Origin: Sanguinoderma infundibulare
Lineage: Eukaryota > Basidiomycota > Agaricomycetes > Polyporales > Polyporaceae
NCBI GenBank assembly: GCA_032821775.1
Contig: JAVLRN010000008.1
Location: 1,612,001 to 1,676,000, forward strand
Reading direction: 5' to 3'
DNA: 64,000 nucleotides
Shown here: one piece after another, positions 12,689-23,635 of the stretch
How positions within the stretch are numbered: the stretch's first letter is position 1
Layout: each line of letters starts with the position of its first letter
Notes under the pieces: model-generated
What the model saw: the letters and a program-made list of their open reading frames with translations, nothing else
Databases searched by the model: none
What the model was told of the DNA's origin: nothing
Made by a program: the position numbers and the translations under genes

Positions 12689-15460
12689 ATGGCGTCAACG
12701 TCGGTTACTCAAACGCGAGGGCGCGATAGGCGCGCAGCGGTCCCGTACCTCCTCGAATCTTTCCCCGTCCCGCCGTCCTTCATCCCGCCTTCGCCGATGC
12801 TCCCCAACAGCCCCACGCCTGCATTTGCCCGCCCTCCGTCACCACTCCTTTCGCCTCCCAGGCCACCGCCGTCGGGTCCCCCCACTGGCCCCCTTCCACC
12901 TGTCCCCGGTCCCTCTCCGATCTCCGAGCACGAAACTCTCATGTTCATCTCTGCTGCTCGCACTCGCCGTACATCCAAGATGTCTCTTACGTCTGTGTCC
13001 ACTTACTCCCAACGCGACTCCATCACCAGCGCAGACGGCGGTAGCCTTCCCTCCCTCTCCCCCGCGACCCCCTACGATTCCTCCCGTTCCCTCCGGTCGT
13101 TCTCTTCCAACAGCTCACTCTCGGTTCCGCTTGCGCGGCATGTTGAGAGGTCGCCGATCATACAGCCGCGTATCGCCGAGGAGGATGCCGCGGACTTGAC
13201 GCGCATGTCACTCGATGAAATATCAATGCACTCGCCTCTCCCGGAGCATCTAAGTGATGACGAGAAGGTGTTGGACATTGGCATTGCTCGTCGCGTCTCC
13301 CGTTACAACCCTCGCGACTCCATCTCTTCTGTGGACATGAGCGAGATTCCTCCTCTCCAAGACGAACCGGATGCGGAAGCGCCTCCCCCTGCGCTGCCAC
13401 CTATATCCACTCCCGCTCGTAGCAGGTCGTTATCGCGGCGTCTTGGGCGTCCTGCGGACAAAGCTCTCCCACCACTGCCCCCACCCCCGATCACGCAACT
13501 ACCCCCGCCTCCGTGTGAAGCACCTCCGAAGCCATTAGCGCGTTCTAAATCGCTTGGCCACACGCGTCGGTCAAGCAGTCCTGATATTGGGGAGATCCTC
13601 GCCAACACGCCTCGACCTCGACGGTCACGGTCGCAGTCGCGTTCTGCGCGCAACCTTAAGCGGGCTTTCAGTGAGGCATACTCGGCACCAGCCTCGCGTC
13701 GGACGAGCGCTGTCGGCAATGGTCGGACGAGCGCTCCCAGCGTCCCGTCTCTCCCTCATGGACGCGGAAGCAGAGAGTCATCACGACCACATTCTCCTAG
13801 CGAACTTGCGTATGAGCAGACGGCGATGGCGGCTGGTTCGCACGAGCCATGGGACGAAGACTCCTTCGTCTCCGACTACGGCGTTGTCTTGGATCAGACA
13901 GGCACACCATATGACGTCTTCGACGGAGATGAGGAGGCCCGTTTGGATAGGGAGCTGGACGGAGATGGCAGCGATTCTGATTCCAGTTTAGACCTGCACA
14001 CCCCACTTCCGTACGTTCCATCTCCCATTCTACAGGGATTATTTCACATGCTAACTCAGGGACCAGGCAACTTATGGTGCGGGATGGCCTGCTTTCACCC
14101 AATTCGAAGCTCGTCTCCATTCCAGGGAGTACGACGCCGCTCCCTGGCAACCGACCGCCGAGCTGCGTCAGCGTTGCTTCCAGTGGTGGGTGAACGTCTT
14201 TCTATTGGTTGTAGCCGTGCGATTGACAATGGTGGTACAGCGGGCTCCGTCATGACGAAGAGCGGCCTGTTCAAGGACGAGCGCGATACCGTCAGACGTC
14301 GCGTTCGCCATCGTGACGGAAAGCTGCTGCGCGGCGGTATCGGCCTCACGACCGGTCTGGGATGGAGTGACAGCGAAGACGAGGATGCGCCGTCTCCGCT
14401 GGTGCGGCAAATGTCGACAGGTTCACTCAACAAGAAGAAGGCTTCGATACCTTCATCCCGAAGTCTGAACCCCGTCACGCGGTCGTACAGCGATCACATA
14501 ACGGAGAGCCGTATGGACGAGTTCGGCGTGCTTCCGAAGGTCGCTCGTTCGTCGGCGCCACCGACTGCGTGGCAGCGATCACGAATGGGTTCCAGTATTG
14601 GGAGGCGAACGAGTGCGAGCAGCTCATTGTCCAGTGGGTCCTCGACATCCGCCATGTCCAGGGCGGTCTCATCGTCCTCACACCGTTCTGCCTCCGGCAC
14701 CACGTGGAGTCGCCGCGGTCTGGATACCAGTGCGAAGTCCCTGGGGCACATCCGGGAGGGACACGAGGTGGGCTTCAACACACCATCAACATCTTCATCG
14801 ACCACCAGTCTTATGACCCCCGTCACGCCGGCGGGTTCTCCCTCGCAGAGCAGGAAAAACTTGGGTTCGAGCCTCTCGAAGAAGCCCTCGGAACAGCAGG
14901 ATCTGTTGCATATATCCGACTTGGCCCCTCGCGGTGTCGTCAACCTCAACTCCCCTCCCGGCCAGCCGTCCGCCCTCGCCCAACGGACGATGCATGTTCT
15001 CCGTCCACTAAGGCTACCTCAGGCACAGGGGGGTAGTCTGCCGACGCCGTCTAGCTCAACATCGACGTCGTCAATTCGGGCGCCGCTCTCCGCTAGCGCA
15101 GGGCCTTCGATAGCTCCGAGCCTCCGCCGGGCACCCTCCCAGGGAGTACTGCGCCAGCCGCAGGCCACGGCTCGCTCGACCTCGACAGCGAAGAGCGCAC
15201 CTCCGCGAGATGACGTTTCATTCCTCTCTCGAGCTCAGTCTCCCCCTGTCAAGTCCAGTCCAGTAGCGCGCAGCGCGTCGGGAAGCTCAGCCCTACCAAG
15301 CTCTTTGTCGAAAATCAAGCCGAGGACGGGCACTGGGATGGTCTACCGCTCGACGCCGAACACGCCGGTGACAGCGGCTCCGCCGGTGCGGCCGAGCTTG
15401 ATGCGGATGCCGAGCTCCAGGTCTCTTCGGTCGGCCAAGGGCGTCGGGGTCGCGATATGA
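12689..15460 (+). CDS. large Ser/Pro-rich disordered protein, unknown function
   Basis: A single open frame of 923 codons covers the locus, but two introns are likely: 14011-14066 (GTACGT, branch-like CTAAC, acceptor CCAG) and 14186-14240 (GTGGGT to ACAG). Exons 12689-14010, 14067-14185 and 14241-15460 give 886 aa. The introns are 56 and 55 nt, so the second restores the frame shifted by the first, and the 40-residue middle exon changes from nonsense-like sequence to LMVRDGLLSPNSKLVSIPG. The protein is almost wholly low-complexity: a proline-rich N-terminus, RS-type patches such as RPRRSRSQSRSARNLK, an acidic DGDGSDSDSS stretch, and a Ser-rich C-terminus. No catalytic domain or membrane segment is visible. 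The start has a good context (CACCATGG). A phosphorylated scaffold or cytoskeletal regulator is possible but speculative. Confidence 0.72.
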   Translation: MASTSVTQTRGRDRRAAVPYLLESFPVPPSFIPPSPMLPNSPTPAFARPPSPLLSPPRPPPSGPPTGPLPPVPGPSPISEHETLMFISAARTRRTSKMSLTSVSTYSQRDSITSADGGSLPSLSPATPYDSSRSLRSFSSNSSLSVPLARHVERSPIIQPRIAEEDAADLTRMSLDEISMHSPLPEHLSDDEKVLDIGIARRVSRYNPRDSISSVDMSEIPPLQDEPDAEAPPPALPPISTPARSRSLSRRLGRPADKALPPLPPPPITQLPPPPCEAPPKPLARSKSLGHTRRSSSPDIGEILANTPRPRRSRSQSRSARNLKRAFSEAYSAPASRRTSAVGNGRTSAPSVPSLPHGRGSRESSRPHSPSELAYEQTAMAAGSHEPWDEDSFVSDYGVVLDQTGTPYDVFDGDEEARLDRELDGDGSDSDSSLDLHTPLPYVPSPILQGLFHMLTQGPGNLWCGMACFHPIRSSSPFQGVRRRSLATDRRAASALLPVVGERLSIGCSRAIDNGGTAGSVMTKSGLFKDERDTVRRRVRHRDGKLLRGGIGLTTGLGWSDSEDEDAPSPLVRQMSTGSLNKKKASIPSSRSLNPVTRSYSDHITESRMDEFGVLPKVARSSAPPTAWQRSRMGSSIGRRTSASSSLSSGSSTSAMSRAVSSSSHRSASGTTWSRRGLDTSAKSLGHIREGHEVGFNTPSTSSSTTSLMTPVTPAGSPSQSRKNLGSSLSKKPSEQQDLLHISDLAPRGVVNLNSPPGQPSALAQRTMHVLRPLRLPQAQGGSLPTPSSSTSTSSIRAPLSASAGPSIAPSLRRAPSQGVLRQPQATARSTSTAKSAPPRDDVSFLSRAQSPPVKSSPVARSASGSSALPSSLSKIKPRTGTGMVYRSTPNTPVTAAPPVRPSLMRMPSSRSLRSAKGVGVAI

Positions 15461-16719
15461 GCGGATCTGCCAGGGCTGAGCGGTTGCGTCAATGGCCGGG
15501 CTAGGCTTCCCTGGCACAATGTAGCGAGTCATTACCATAGTGCGTGCTCGATTGACACTGATGCTGGCGCGTGTCCGAGTATGGTGTAGAAGTAGTAGTA
15601 GTCTCTTTGTTACGAATACCACCCACTACCTACCACTGCCATTACCGTTACCTTTACCCCACTAGTTATACCACGGCCGCCGTTACCCTTACCCTTCCCA
15701 TCCCGTCGTTACTCGCTGCTCCTGTTACGATCATAGCTTGTCGGTGCTGCTTTGTTTTGTGTTTTGTGTTCCGTGTTAAAACACGCTATTCTGTTTGCCG
15801 TTCTAGACTTACGTAGGGTAGAAAGGTTTGCTTGTTCGCTTGCTTGCTTCATCGGTGTCTCGGGTTATTAACACTTGGCATCTTGAATGTACATGTTCCC
15901 ATGGGGCCCCGGTCCCTTGTCTCTGCATCTACGTATACGATATACATACCTCGCTTGCTTTGTCCGTTCGTGTGTCTTATTAATGCATGAAGCACCGGCG
16001 GCGAGCGAGCAGGTACTACACACTTACCGTCGTCGCTCATTACTTACATCATCGCATCGATGCCGCCATTCACGTCGGCGTCGTCTCCCCTATCCTGTTT
16101 GTACAAGACCTCCTGTTATTGTATGATTACATGCCGATTTCATTCCTGCCAGCCTGCCAGGGTTGCGCGCGCGCGGCGACCCTGGTGCTTGTACCTGATT
16201 CGAACCAGTGCGGGCCGAGGTCGGATATAACCGCGCCTACATGGGAGACGTCGGCGATCAAGCACAAGACTTCGAAGTCTGGAGAGCTTAACGTCAATTG
16301 GGACGTCTGATTGATGGCATGGAGGGCAATTTAGCATGTAGATGTACGGCATCGTGTAAGGCAGCGTCCTCGACAGCTTCGACAGGGGGAACACTTCGCG
16401 GGACGCCTGGATGTTTCTAGCACTACGATCACGTACAGTCTCGGTGGAGTCATTTCGCTCGGACTCGGAAGAGTTCGTGCATTCTCGTTCTCGCCATATA
16501 TATATATATATGTTCCGCGGAATATGCCGTAGGATGGCAGGTGTGGCGGTGTTGACGGGAGGAGTACTAATATCGCTTGGGCTGGCTCTGCTTCGGAACT
16601 GCGTTGAATCCATCATCCACAGCTTGTACATATACGTACGCAACGAAGGAGAGAGTGAGATAGGATCAACTTCGAGTTATGTCCGAGATGAGAGATACTG
16701 AGGCTAGCCAACAGATAAT
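15461..16719. other. intergenic, 3' flank and promoter
   Basis: The first 300 bp are pyrimidine-rich with TTACC-type repeats and look like a 3' UTR. The rest has no recognisable gene. It contains an (AT)8 microsatellite at 16496-16511 and is followed by the start of the AlkB-type gene. Confidence 0.5.
16496..16511. repeat. (AT)8 microsatellite
   Basis: Eight uninterrupted AT dinucleotides lie about 210 bp upstream of the AlkB-type start codon. The array may be length-polymorphic between strains. Confidence 0.9.
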
Positions 16720-17768
16720 ATGGTCGGACTGACCGAACGAGACTTCTTGAAACCCGGAGAGGCGATTGGGGAGGGCGACTCTTGCGTCCGCTACTACTTC
16801 CTGCCGCCGGACCTCGCGGAGATTGCGTTCGAGAACCTGAGGAAGGAGGTGAAGTGGAACACGATGATGCATAGAGGTATGTCGTGGAAATGATTGAGAG
16901 GCTCCACGGCGCTCATTGTGTATGTCTCAGGGGGAGAGGTGCCACGATTGGTAGCTGTCGAAGGGCATGTTCTCGAAGATGGCAGGTGCGCGCAAGTACC
17001 TGAGTAACGAAGTAACTGTGGGAAATGCTAATAACCTTCCGAACCAGCTTCCCAATATACCGCCACCCTGCAGACGAGTCCCCTCCTTGCCTACCGTTCT
17101 CTCCAACGGTGGCACGCATCCGTCAACATGTTGAAGACCTCCTTCACGAGCCTGTCAACCACGTTCTCATCCAGCACTACCGCACCGGCGCGGACTACAT
17201 ATCCGAACATTCAGACAAGACGGTTGATGTCGTCCGCGGCTCGAAGATCGTCAACGTGAGCCTGGGCGCACAGCGCTTCATGACTCTCCGCACGAAGAAG
17301 GACGCGCTCGCGAACCCAAAGGCGGACCTCGACGCGCTCCCCTCGAACGATGCCGCGTCGACGTCGCCAGAAACGTCGAAGAAGCGCGGCGTCCAGCGCG
17401 TGCCGCTCCCGCACAACTCGATCTTCGTCATGGGCCTCGAGACGAACGCGAAGTGGCTGCACAGCATCCGCACGGACAAGCGTCCGCTGAAGATCAAGAA
17501 CGAGGCGGAGCAGCTCGAGAACGGGGAGCGCATCAGCCTGACGTTCCGCACGATCGGCACGTTCTTGACCAAGGACGAGGAGAAGATCTACGGGCAGGGG
17601 GCGAAGGGGAAGAGGAGCGAGGACGCGAGGCCGGTCGTGCGCGGAGGACCGGAGGCTGAAAAGTTGATCGTGGCGTTCGGGGCGGAGAACCACCAGAGCG
17701 AGTTCGACTGGGAGGCGAACTATGGGGAGGGGTCTGATGTACTTCATTTTACAACGCGGATGGCGTGA
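16720..17768 (+). CDS. AlkB-family 2-oxoglutarate/Fe(II) dioxygenase
   Basis: Exons 16720-16876, 16931-16985 and 17048-17768 encode 310 aa. The start peptide MVGLTERDFLKPGEAIG leads into RGGEVPRLVAVEG, then IYRHPADESPPCLPFSP. The metal-binding HxD is in YISEHSDK (H125, D127). The distal His is probably H209 in KWLHSIR, and an Arg for 2-oxoglutarate lies in ERISLTFRTIG. These match fungal ALKBH2/3-like proteins, which oxidatively remove alkyl groups from nucleic acid bases; whether the substrate is DNA or RNA cannot be read from the sequence. About 40 residues between the metal ligands form a charged Ser/Thr-rich insertion (DALPSNDAASTSPETSKK), and the C-terminus is long and charged. Introns are 54 and 62 nt with normal borders. 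Confidence 0.88.
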
Positions 17769-18551
17769 TAGAACAACTTGGAAGATGTAAGACTCGATCG
17801 ATTAGTCCCAATAGATTCAAGTTCATGCGCTGCGACGCCACTAACCAAGCCAGTCTAAGCACTAAGTGAAGCAGTGGTGAGTTAAAGTACTTACCTTGTC
17901 GGGCCGGGCTTCCGAATCCCTGGTTTCGGCCAACTTGTCGCGACGCGTCACAGGTGTGTCACATCCAACTTCTGAGGATACAAAAGTACAAGTTGTGGCA
18001 GTACCCATGCGCAGAGCAAGTACTGTTGTGCTTAACCACTGAATAAAGTTGGAAGCTTCAGCCTTCGATGTAGTTGCGGAGGTTAAAATAGATAATCCGG
18101 GCGGCCTTGACCGGCGCGCCCTTCCGACTCTTGAATGTCGAAGGTCCATCTTGGTAAAATAATCGTCCTCGCCGTGTCACCCTGTGTCCGAGAAAATTCC
18201 GACTGTCGGACCAGTAATTGCGTTTCGAGGGTCAACAAGTGACAGTGAAATACGGGGTTATCCGGAGGTTATTAGGCAATAATCTATGTTAGCTGAACCA
18301 TATCGGGGCATAACGTCACAAAACATAGACGCCTGGAGGGCATGAGGGAGCGGCAAACCTTGAACTTTGATGGTGATGTTCGCAGAAGCCGGGAACTCAT
18401 CTGCTCTCTTTCCCCGACGACCACGATACGACCGCGACGACGCTCTCTTTCCCTCGTTTTCTCGCTGTGTCTTCCGCTGCTTAGACGTCTATCCGCTTTG
18501 CCGTTTTCCTCGTCGACCTCCGCGCCCACACGGGACGTCTGACACACCAAC
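17769..18551. other. intergenic, no gene recognised
   Basis: The 783-bp spacer contains the 3' flank of the AlkB-type gene and the xylulokinase promoter. Small open frames on both strands are not family-like. A CT-rich stretch just before 18540 is typical of fungal promoters. Confidence 0.55.
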
Positions 18552-21500
18552 ATGCCGCCCAAGACTCTTTCGACACTCTTCCTTGGTTTGGAGCTCGCGA
18601 CGGATCAGTTGAGGGCATCCATTGTGGACGAGAACCTGGAGCTGGTAGGCGTGGAGGTTGTGGACTTTGACACGGAGATTGCAGAGTACCAGTGAGTGAT
18701 CGACCCGTCTCCGATGTTCCCCTCTTCGCACGCGCGCGTCCTACCATGATCGGCCTGCCGACAAGCATTCTGTGCGGCCATCGCTAGGTTCTTGCCTCTA
18801 TCACGACGCCAAAGACGCGCCTCGTTCGGTGCAATAGCTGGAACCTCCCCACAGACAACCCCACTTTTTCTGTCGGGTCCTTTATCCAATTCCCCAGATA
18901 TATCGCGAATATTGCAATCGTTCACGGTTGCTTGTGCTCTTCCATCCTTTATCGCCCATGTTGAGGCCTTTTCCAAGCGGCCATCCACTCGCCCAGCATG
19001 CCAAACTATCACCGGCCTATGGGGAGCGACGTCTTGCAAACTCGTTTTCCCGGGCTCACCCGAATGGTCACCTACTCGCGGGGTTGCCTTGCCAGAAACG
19101 CGTGTGATCTACGTCGTGTTTCGTCCTCATCCCATTCTACCCCTTTGTGGGTAGTCGGGGCCAGACGGGGGCCCGCGTCAGCTTGCCATCTCTTCTTGGA
19201 GACCCGTGGGCTACGTCCCGTTGCTGCAGTGCGCTCGGTCGGTCGTTTTACGTCTTACGCAGTGTTCCGCAACGGATCGTATCAGGCGCGCACTGTACCC
19301 CTGGGGTTGTGATAATTTTTTTTGTGTTTTGCTGCCTTTTACGCTTTATGCAACCGATTTACCATTCCAGATTGCTCATGGACGTATCCTGCTGCAGAAC
19401 ACAAGGTGGGATCTTCACGACGCCCGGAGATGCGTACACGACCCCGGTCGAGATGTGGTTGAAGGCGTTTGGTGAGTCCGAACACCCTATTACCTTCGCG
19501 GAAGCATTTTCCGCGTGGGCTCCATTCTTCGATAATAGTGGCGCTTGTTCTCCGTTTGCTGATCGAGGACATCATCACTTGTGTCACGTCTCGTCCGTGA
19601 CATGACATCTAGATCTCCTCATCGAGAAGTTGAGCAAGAACTTCGAGGTGTCGAGGATAAAGGCCGTCGGAGGCTCTGCACAAGTGAGTCCTTTCGATGA
19701 CGTTTCCCCGGGGGTGGTTATCTCGTACAACTCGATTGGTGTGTCTGGATATGGCCATTGTCGCGCCTTTGTTGAGAGTCGCCCATCATGCGCGGCCATG
19801 AACAGCCCGTTCGTGGAGTTTCCATTCGCATTGCGCTTAGCCACACACATCCTTCGATACATTCACGAGTCACCTCGGGAGAACGCTCGAGGAAACCTAT
19901 CACTCAGGTACACCCAATCGAGTTAAAACGTCGATGGCACCCATATCATACTCCTGATCGCAGTGTTCTAATCCCATTCTCTCCAGCAAGCGTTGGTTTG
20001 GTGGAAAGCCCCTGTGCCACCATTACACGCCCTCGATCCTCGACTACCTATCCATGCACAAATCACCTCCCAATCCTTCTCGCTCCAAAACTCCCCCATT
20101 GCACAAGACACCTCCGCACACACACACGCCCTCGCGCTCGAGGCGGCCCTCGGCGGCCCTGACCTAATGGCTTCGCGCGTCGGCACCTGCGCCAACCCGT
20201 CGCTTGTCGCTGCGCAGCTTCTTCGAGTGCGAGAAGCCCTTCCAGATGTCTGGGCCCGCACCGGGCGCGTCCAGATGGCCAGCTCGTTCCTCGCCAGTTT
20301 GCTCACTGGGCAGATGTCAGGTATGGGCGAGGCGGAGGCCTCATCAACTGGACTCTGGGTGCACGCCGGGACCCAGGCTGGCGTGCAGAGCCACTGGGAT
20401 GATGGTGTCATGGAGATCGTAGGCGGGAACAGGGAAGAAGGTCACCGTATCTGGACGTGGCTTGGAGACGTCGACGTTTCGGGCGGCCGAAGACGAATCG
20501 GAAACGTTTCAAGGTACCTCGTGGAGCGCTATGGTTTTGACCCAGGTTCGTGGTCATTGGAGTCACGAACTCTGGGCTCTGCTGATTCGACACGGATGTG
20601 TAGAGACGATAATCACTCCTTTCACATCCGACCACCTTTCGTCATATCTCTCGTTGTGCCCGTCGCCATCGGATGCTGTGGCTATCTTCGGACCGATGGA
20701 TTCCCTGATGGCGCCCGCCCCGAACTACATCCCAACTCGCTTGTACAACCTCTATCCTCACCCTGCTCAGGATACCAGCGAGAAGAAGCGTTACATCGTG
20801 ATGCTTAGCAGCCGGTACGTTTGGCACGCGCCACTCTGTACTTGAATGGAAAGTGAACATCTACCACAGGAACGCGGACGTCCCGCGCGCCCTGGTGCGA
20901 GACATGTACACGAAGAGTTGGAGCGCTTTCGACCGCCTTGTCGCCATCGTACCACCCGGCGGTTCCATTGGGTAGGTCTAAGCAACGCGACTGATGCGAG
21001 CACGGCTAATCTGGCACGCTAGCCTCGACGACAAGCTGTTCAGCTTCTGGCTTCTCCAAGGCGACACCTATCCTTACTCCCATGTCAAAGGCATCTACCG
21101 CTTCGAAACTGGTGTCAAAGTCAACGAGTTCCGTGACCTCAGAGCCAACCCCCGGTGCCTACTGGAGAGCCAGGTGCTTTCTTTCCGCGTCCGTTGGTCG
21201 AGAATGCTCCCAACTGGCATATTTGGCACCGCCTCCGGCCGCGCACGCAACGCCAGCAGCACGCCCAGCCCGATCACGGGCGCGTCGCAGAAGCGCGCGC
21301 CAGGAGTGAACAACAGCAACAACATGGGTCTTCCTTTTGATCCATATGACTATTCCCCGCTTCCCGCGCGCATCCTCGCGACAGGCGCAGCCGCGAACTT
21401 CCCGGCGATCGCCAACCTGGCGGGCGACGTCTTCAACGCGCCCGTTCTGATGCCCACAACCCAGATCGATTCTGCGCAGGTGGTACCCCATCGCAACTCC

Positions 21501-22190
21501 CCCGCGCCTGGATTCCCCTCCCGCGCTGCGCTGGGCGGTGCGTTCATCTCGCGATGGGTGTGGGGCAAGGAGAAGGGCACCCCGGCAGGTACGGGTCGCG
21601 GCGGTTTCGAGGAGGAGATCCGGAGGCTGCTTGGGAAGCGCTGGGCCGCCACGAATGGGGCGCCGCTGCGCACAAGCGTAAACGCCCCCGGGAGCACCAG
21701 CAAGGCCCCCAGTGCGGCCGGGAGCGGGGCGAGTACGCCGTATGGCCACGGGTCGCGGTCTGCACTCGGCTCAACTGTGCTGGTGGAGGAGGAAGAGGAG
21801 GAGGTAGAAGAGATGGACCGGCCGCTTGCGCAAGGCGGGTTCGGTCTCGGATTCAGCGAGACGGATATCGCGAGGCTCCGGACAGTTACAAGCTCAACGA
21901 CGGGCACGACGCTGAGTGGGAGCACATTGGGAGAGGCACCGTCCACGGCGTTCACTACGCCGGACCTTGGCGGGCTGGCGAGCCCGAGTGTTCCCCAGAA
22001 CGATCAGGCGGCAACCCCTTCTGCGCCGTCAGCGCTGCAGCCTGTCACGGCGATGCTCACGTCGGACGCGGAGCTCCAGCTGGGTCTCGCAAAGGTCGCG
22101 GAGCCGGACGTGGACGCGTTCATGGCGTACGCCGCCCTCGTCCCCGAATATTGCAGGCTCGAAGGGCTACTTATCAAGGCGATCGTCTGA
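18552..22190 (+). CDS. xks1: D-xylulose kinase (FGGY family)
   Basis: Exons 18552-18691, 19398-19471, 19613-19683, 19987-20545, 20604-20814, 20870-20971 and 21023-22190 encode 774 aa. The N-terminus LFLGLELATDQLRASIVDEN is the first FGGY nucleotide-binding strand-turn. It continues with TQGGIFTTPGDAYTTP, AVGGSAQQALVWWKAP and LGDVDVSGGRRRIGNVSRYL. The C-terminal ATP-binding half contains FTSDHLSSYLSLCPSP, MDSLMAPAPNYIPTRLYNLY and FEDLRAN-like motifs. The enzyme phosphorylates D-xylulose to xylulose 5-phosphate, the entry of xylose and arabinose into the pentose phosphate pathway. Fungal xylulokinases are usually about 550-620 aa; the surplus is a Ser/Gly-rich insertion and an acidic run (VEEEEEEVEE) near the C-terminus. 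Introns 1 (706 nt) and 3 (303 nt) are long. Where many family members read GTS, this one reads FGPMDS. Confidence 0.88.
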
Positions 22191-23393
22191 TCGTTTGCCG
22201 GCTCTCCTCCCTCTCCTCTGCCTAATCCTATGTCATTCATGTCTGCGACTATCAACTCCTGGACTCTCCCCTTCCAACTTCCGTCTCCGTCTAATGCTCT
22301 GTGTCGCCCATGCTCCGAGGTCTGCTTCGCGAAAACTCCGTTTCTCTGTTGCTCATGCTGTGCTGTCGACATGTTGTACGCAGGCCCGCGCGGAGCGGGC
22401 TGTTAGTATCACTGTTAGATGCTTGTGTCATCCTCATCCCTCCCTCTCACACTCACTCTCGCTCTCTTGTCGTCCATGATCTCGCTAGGATCGCGTTGTC
22501 GAGGTTGAGGTTGGGGATGGGGCGAGGAGGCCGAGGAGAAGAAGTCATCCATTCACATTCATCCATTCATCCCCATCTCGTCACCACCCATTCAAAAAGT
22601 CGCGTAGCAACCACTATATCCCGCCTGGCTGTACCCGATACCACTGACTATGATATCATGGTGTACAAGAAGTCTTGTCATACGCTGTAGACGACTAGAA
22701 TCAATGCCTTTCTGTTCTTGCTGAGTCACCTGGCGGTTCCTAGCCCACTTCAAGTTGATCTTGAAGTTCAAGCGTATAATCCAAGTATCGCGGGTGGGTG
22801 GGCTATGCACGCGCAGAAATAAACCGTCCTTACCTTCTGTAGTTGGTCGTCGCATCCCAACCACGTCTCTACCCACAGGACTTTGCAGGCTTCTGACAAA
22901 ACAGATGGCGTTCATCGGCCGGTCGATGACATGCCCGGGGTTTATACACCCTCGGCGAAGCTGAACAAAGGCTTGAGGAGTTGTTGACGATGGTCACGGT
23001 TCTATTTCTTTTTGATTCTCGTCTCTACTGATAAGACCCCTAGATTCCTTAGTCGCCATTCGTACACATACGCACTGGTACACCCATCCCTTCAAGAATA
23101 TCCTCTATCCAGGCCAGTCCTTCAAAGAAACTGATTGGTCGTTGGCGGCAATGGGGCGCGAGGCAGCGCGCTTGTTCAAGCGATGCGCACAGTACACCTT
23201 CGCCCGACATTAATATTGTACGGCTGCTGATCCGAAACACCGATAGCCCTCGGGCAAAGAAATTAGGGCTACAAGAAGGGGAGAAATTTGAAGGTGGAGA
23301 CTGGTCTCTGCTTACAGTGTTTGTCTAGGTCTGACAGACGGATTCCTGCGTGAGTAGCACGCCGCCGGGAGACTTCACTGGCGTGTGTGCAGG
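22191..23393. other. intergenic, no gene recognised
   Basis: A CT-rich 3' flank of the xylulokinase gene is followed by sequence without recognisable coding signal. Short frames on both strands have no domain. Confidence 0.5.
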
Positions 23394-23635
23394 ATGGACT
23401 GGGAGCGACTCGCTTTGACCTTCACGAAGGCCACCGGAAAGCCTGCGGTCTACCTTCCAGAGTCCCTCAACGAGTTGTTCAGCTTCTTCAACCAAGACGA
23501 CATAAAATCGACGACGTGGAAGCAGAACTTCACGTACTACCACGACATCATCAAGAGGCCGACTTCGAGTGGCTCAGGCGGGTGAACCCAACGGACATGA
23601 CCTGGATATTGGACGAGGGCAATCGGGCAGGCTAG
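23394..23635 (+). pseudogene. NmrA-like fragment, frameshifted
   Basis: Two overlapping frames join into one C-terminal piece of an NmrA-like NAD(P)-binding protein. The first reads MDWERLALTFTKATGKPAVY and LNELFSFFN, recalling the segment after the Rossmann core. After about 23550 the sequence continues in another frame as DFEWLRRVNPTDMTWILDEG and ends at the TAG at 23633-23635. There is no GT-AG pair to explain the frame change and no Rossmann start upstream. I read it as a truncated, frameshifted remnant of an NmrA-type redox-sensing regulator or reductase. The family call rests on about 75 residues. Confidence 0.45.

Noticed and set aside
15620..15710. TTACCC-like repeats suggesting telomere sequence
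   Set aside because: The unit is CCCTTA, not CCCTAA, is irregular, and lies in a pyrimidine-rich 3' flank inside the window.
16190..16260. GGTTCGAATCA on the minus strand, possible tRNA
   Set aside because: T stem does not pair and no A-box lies at the right distance.
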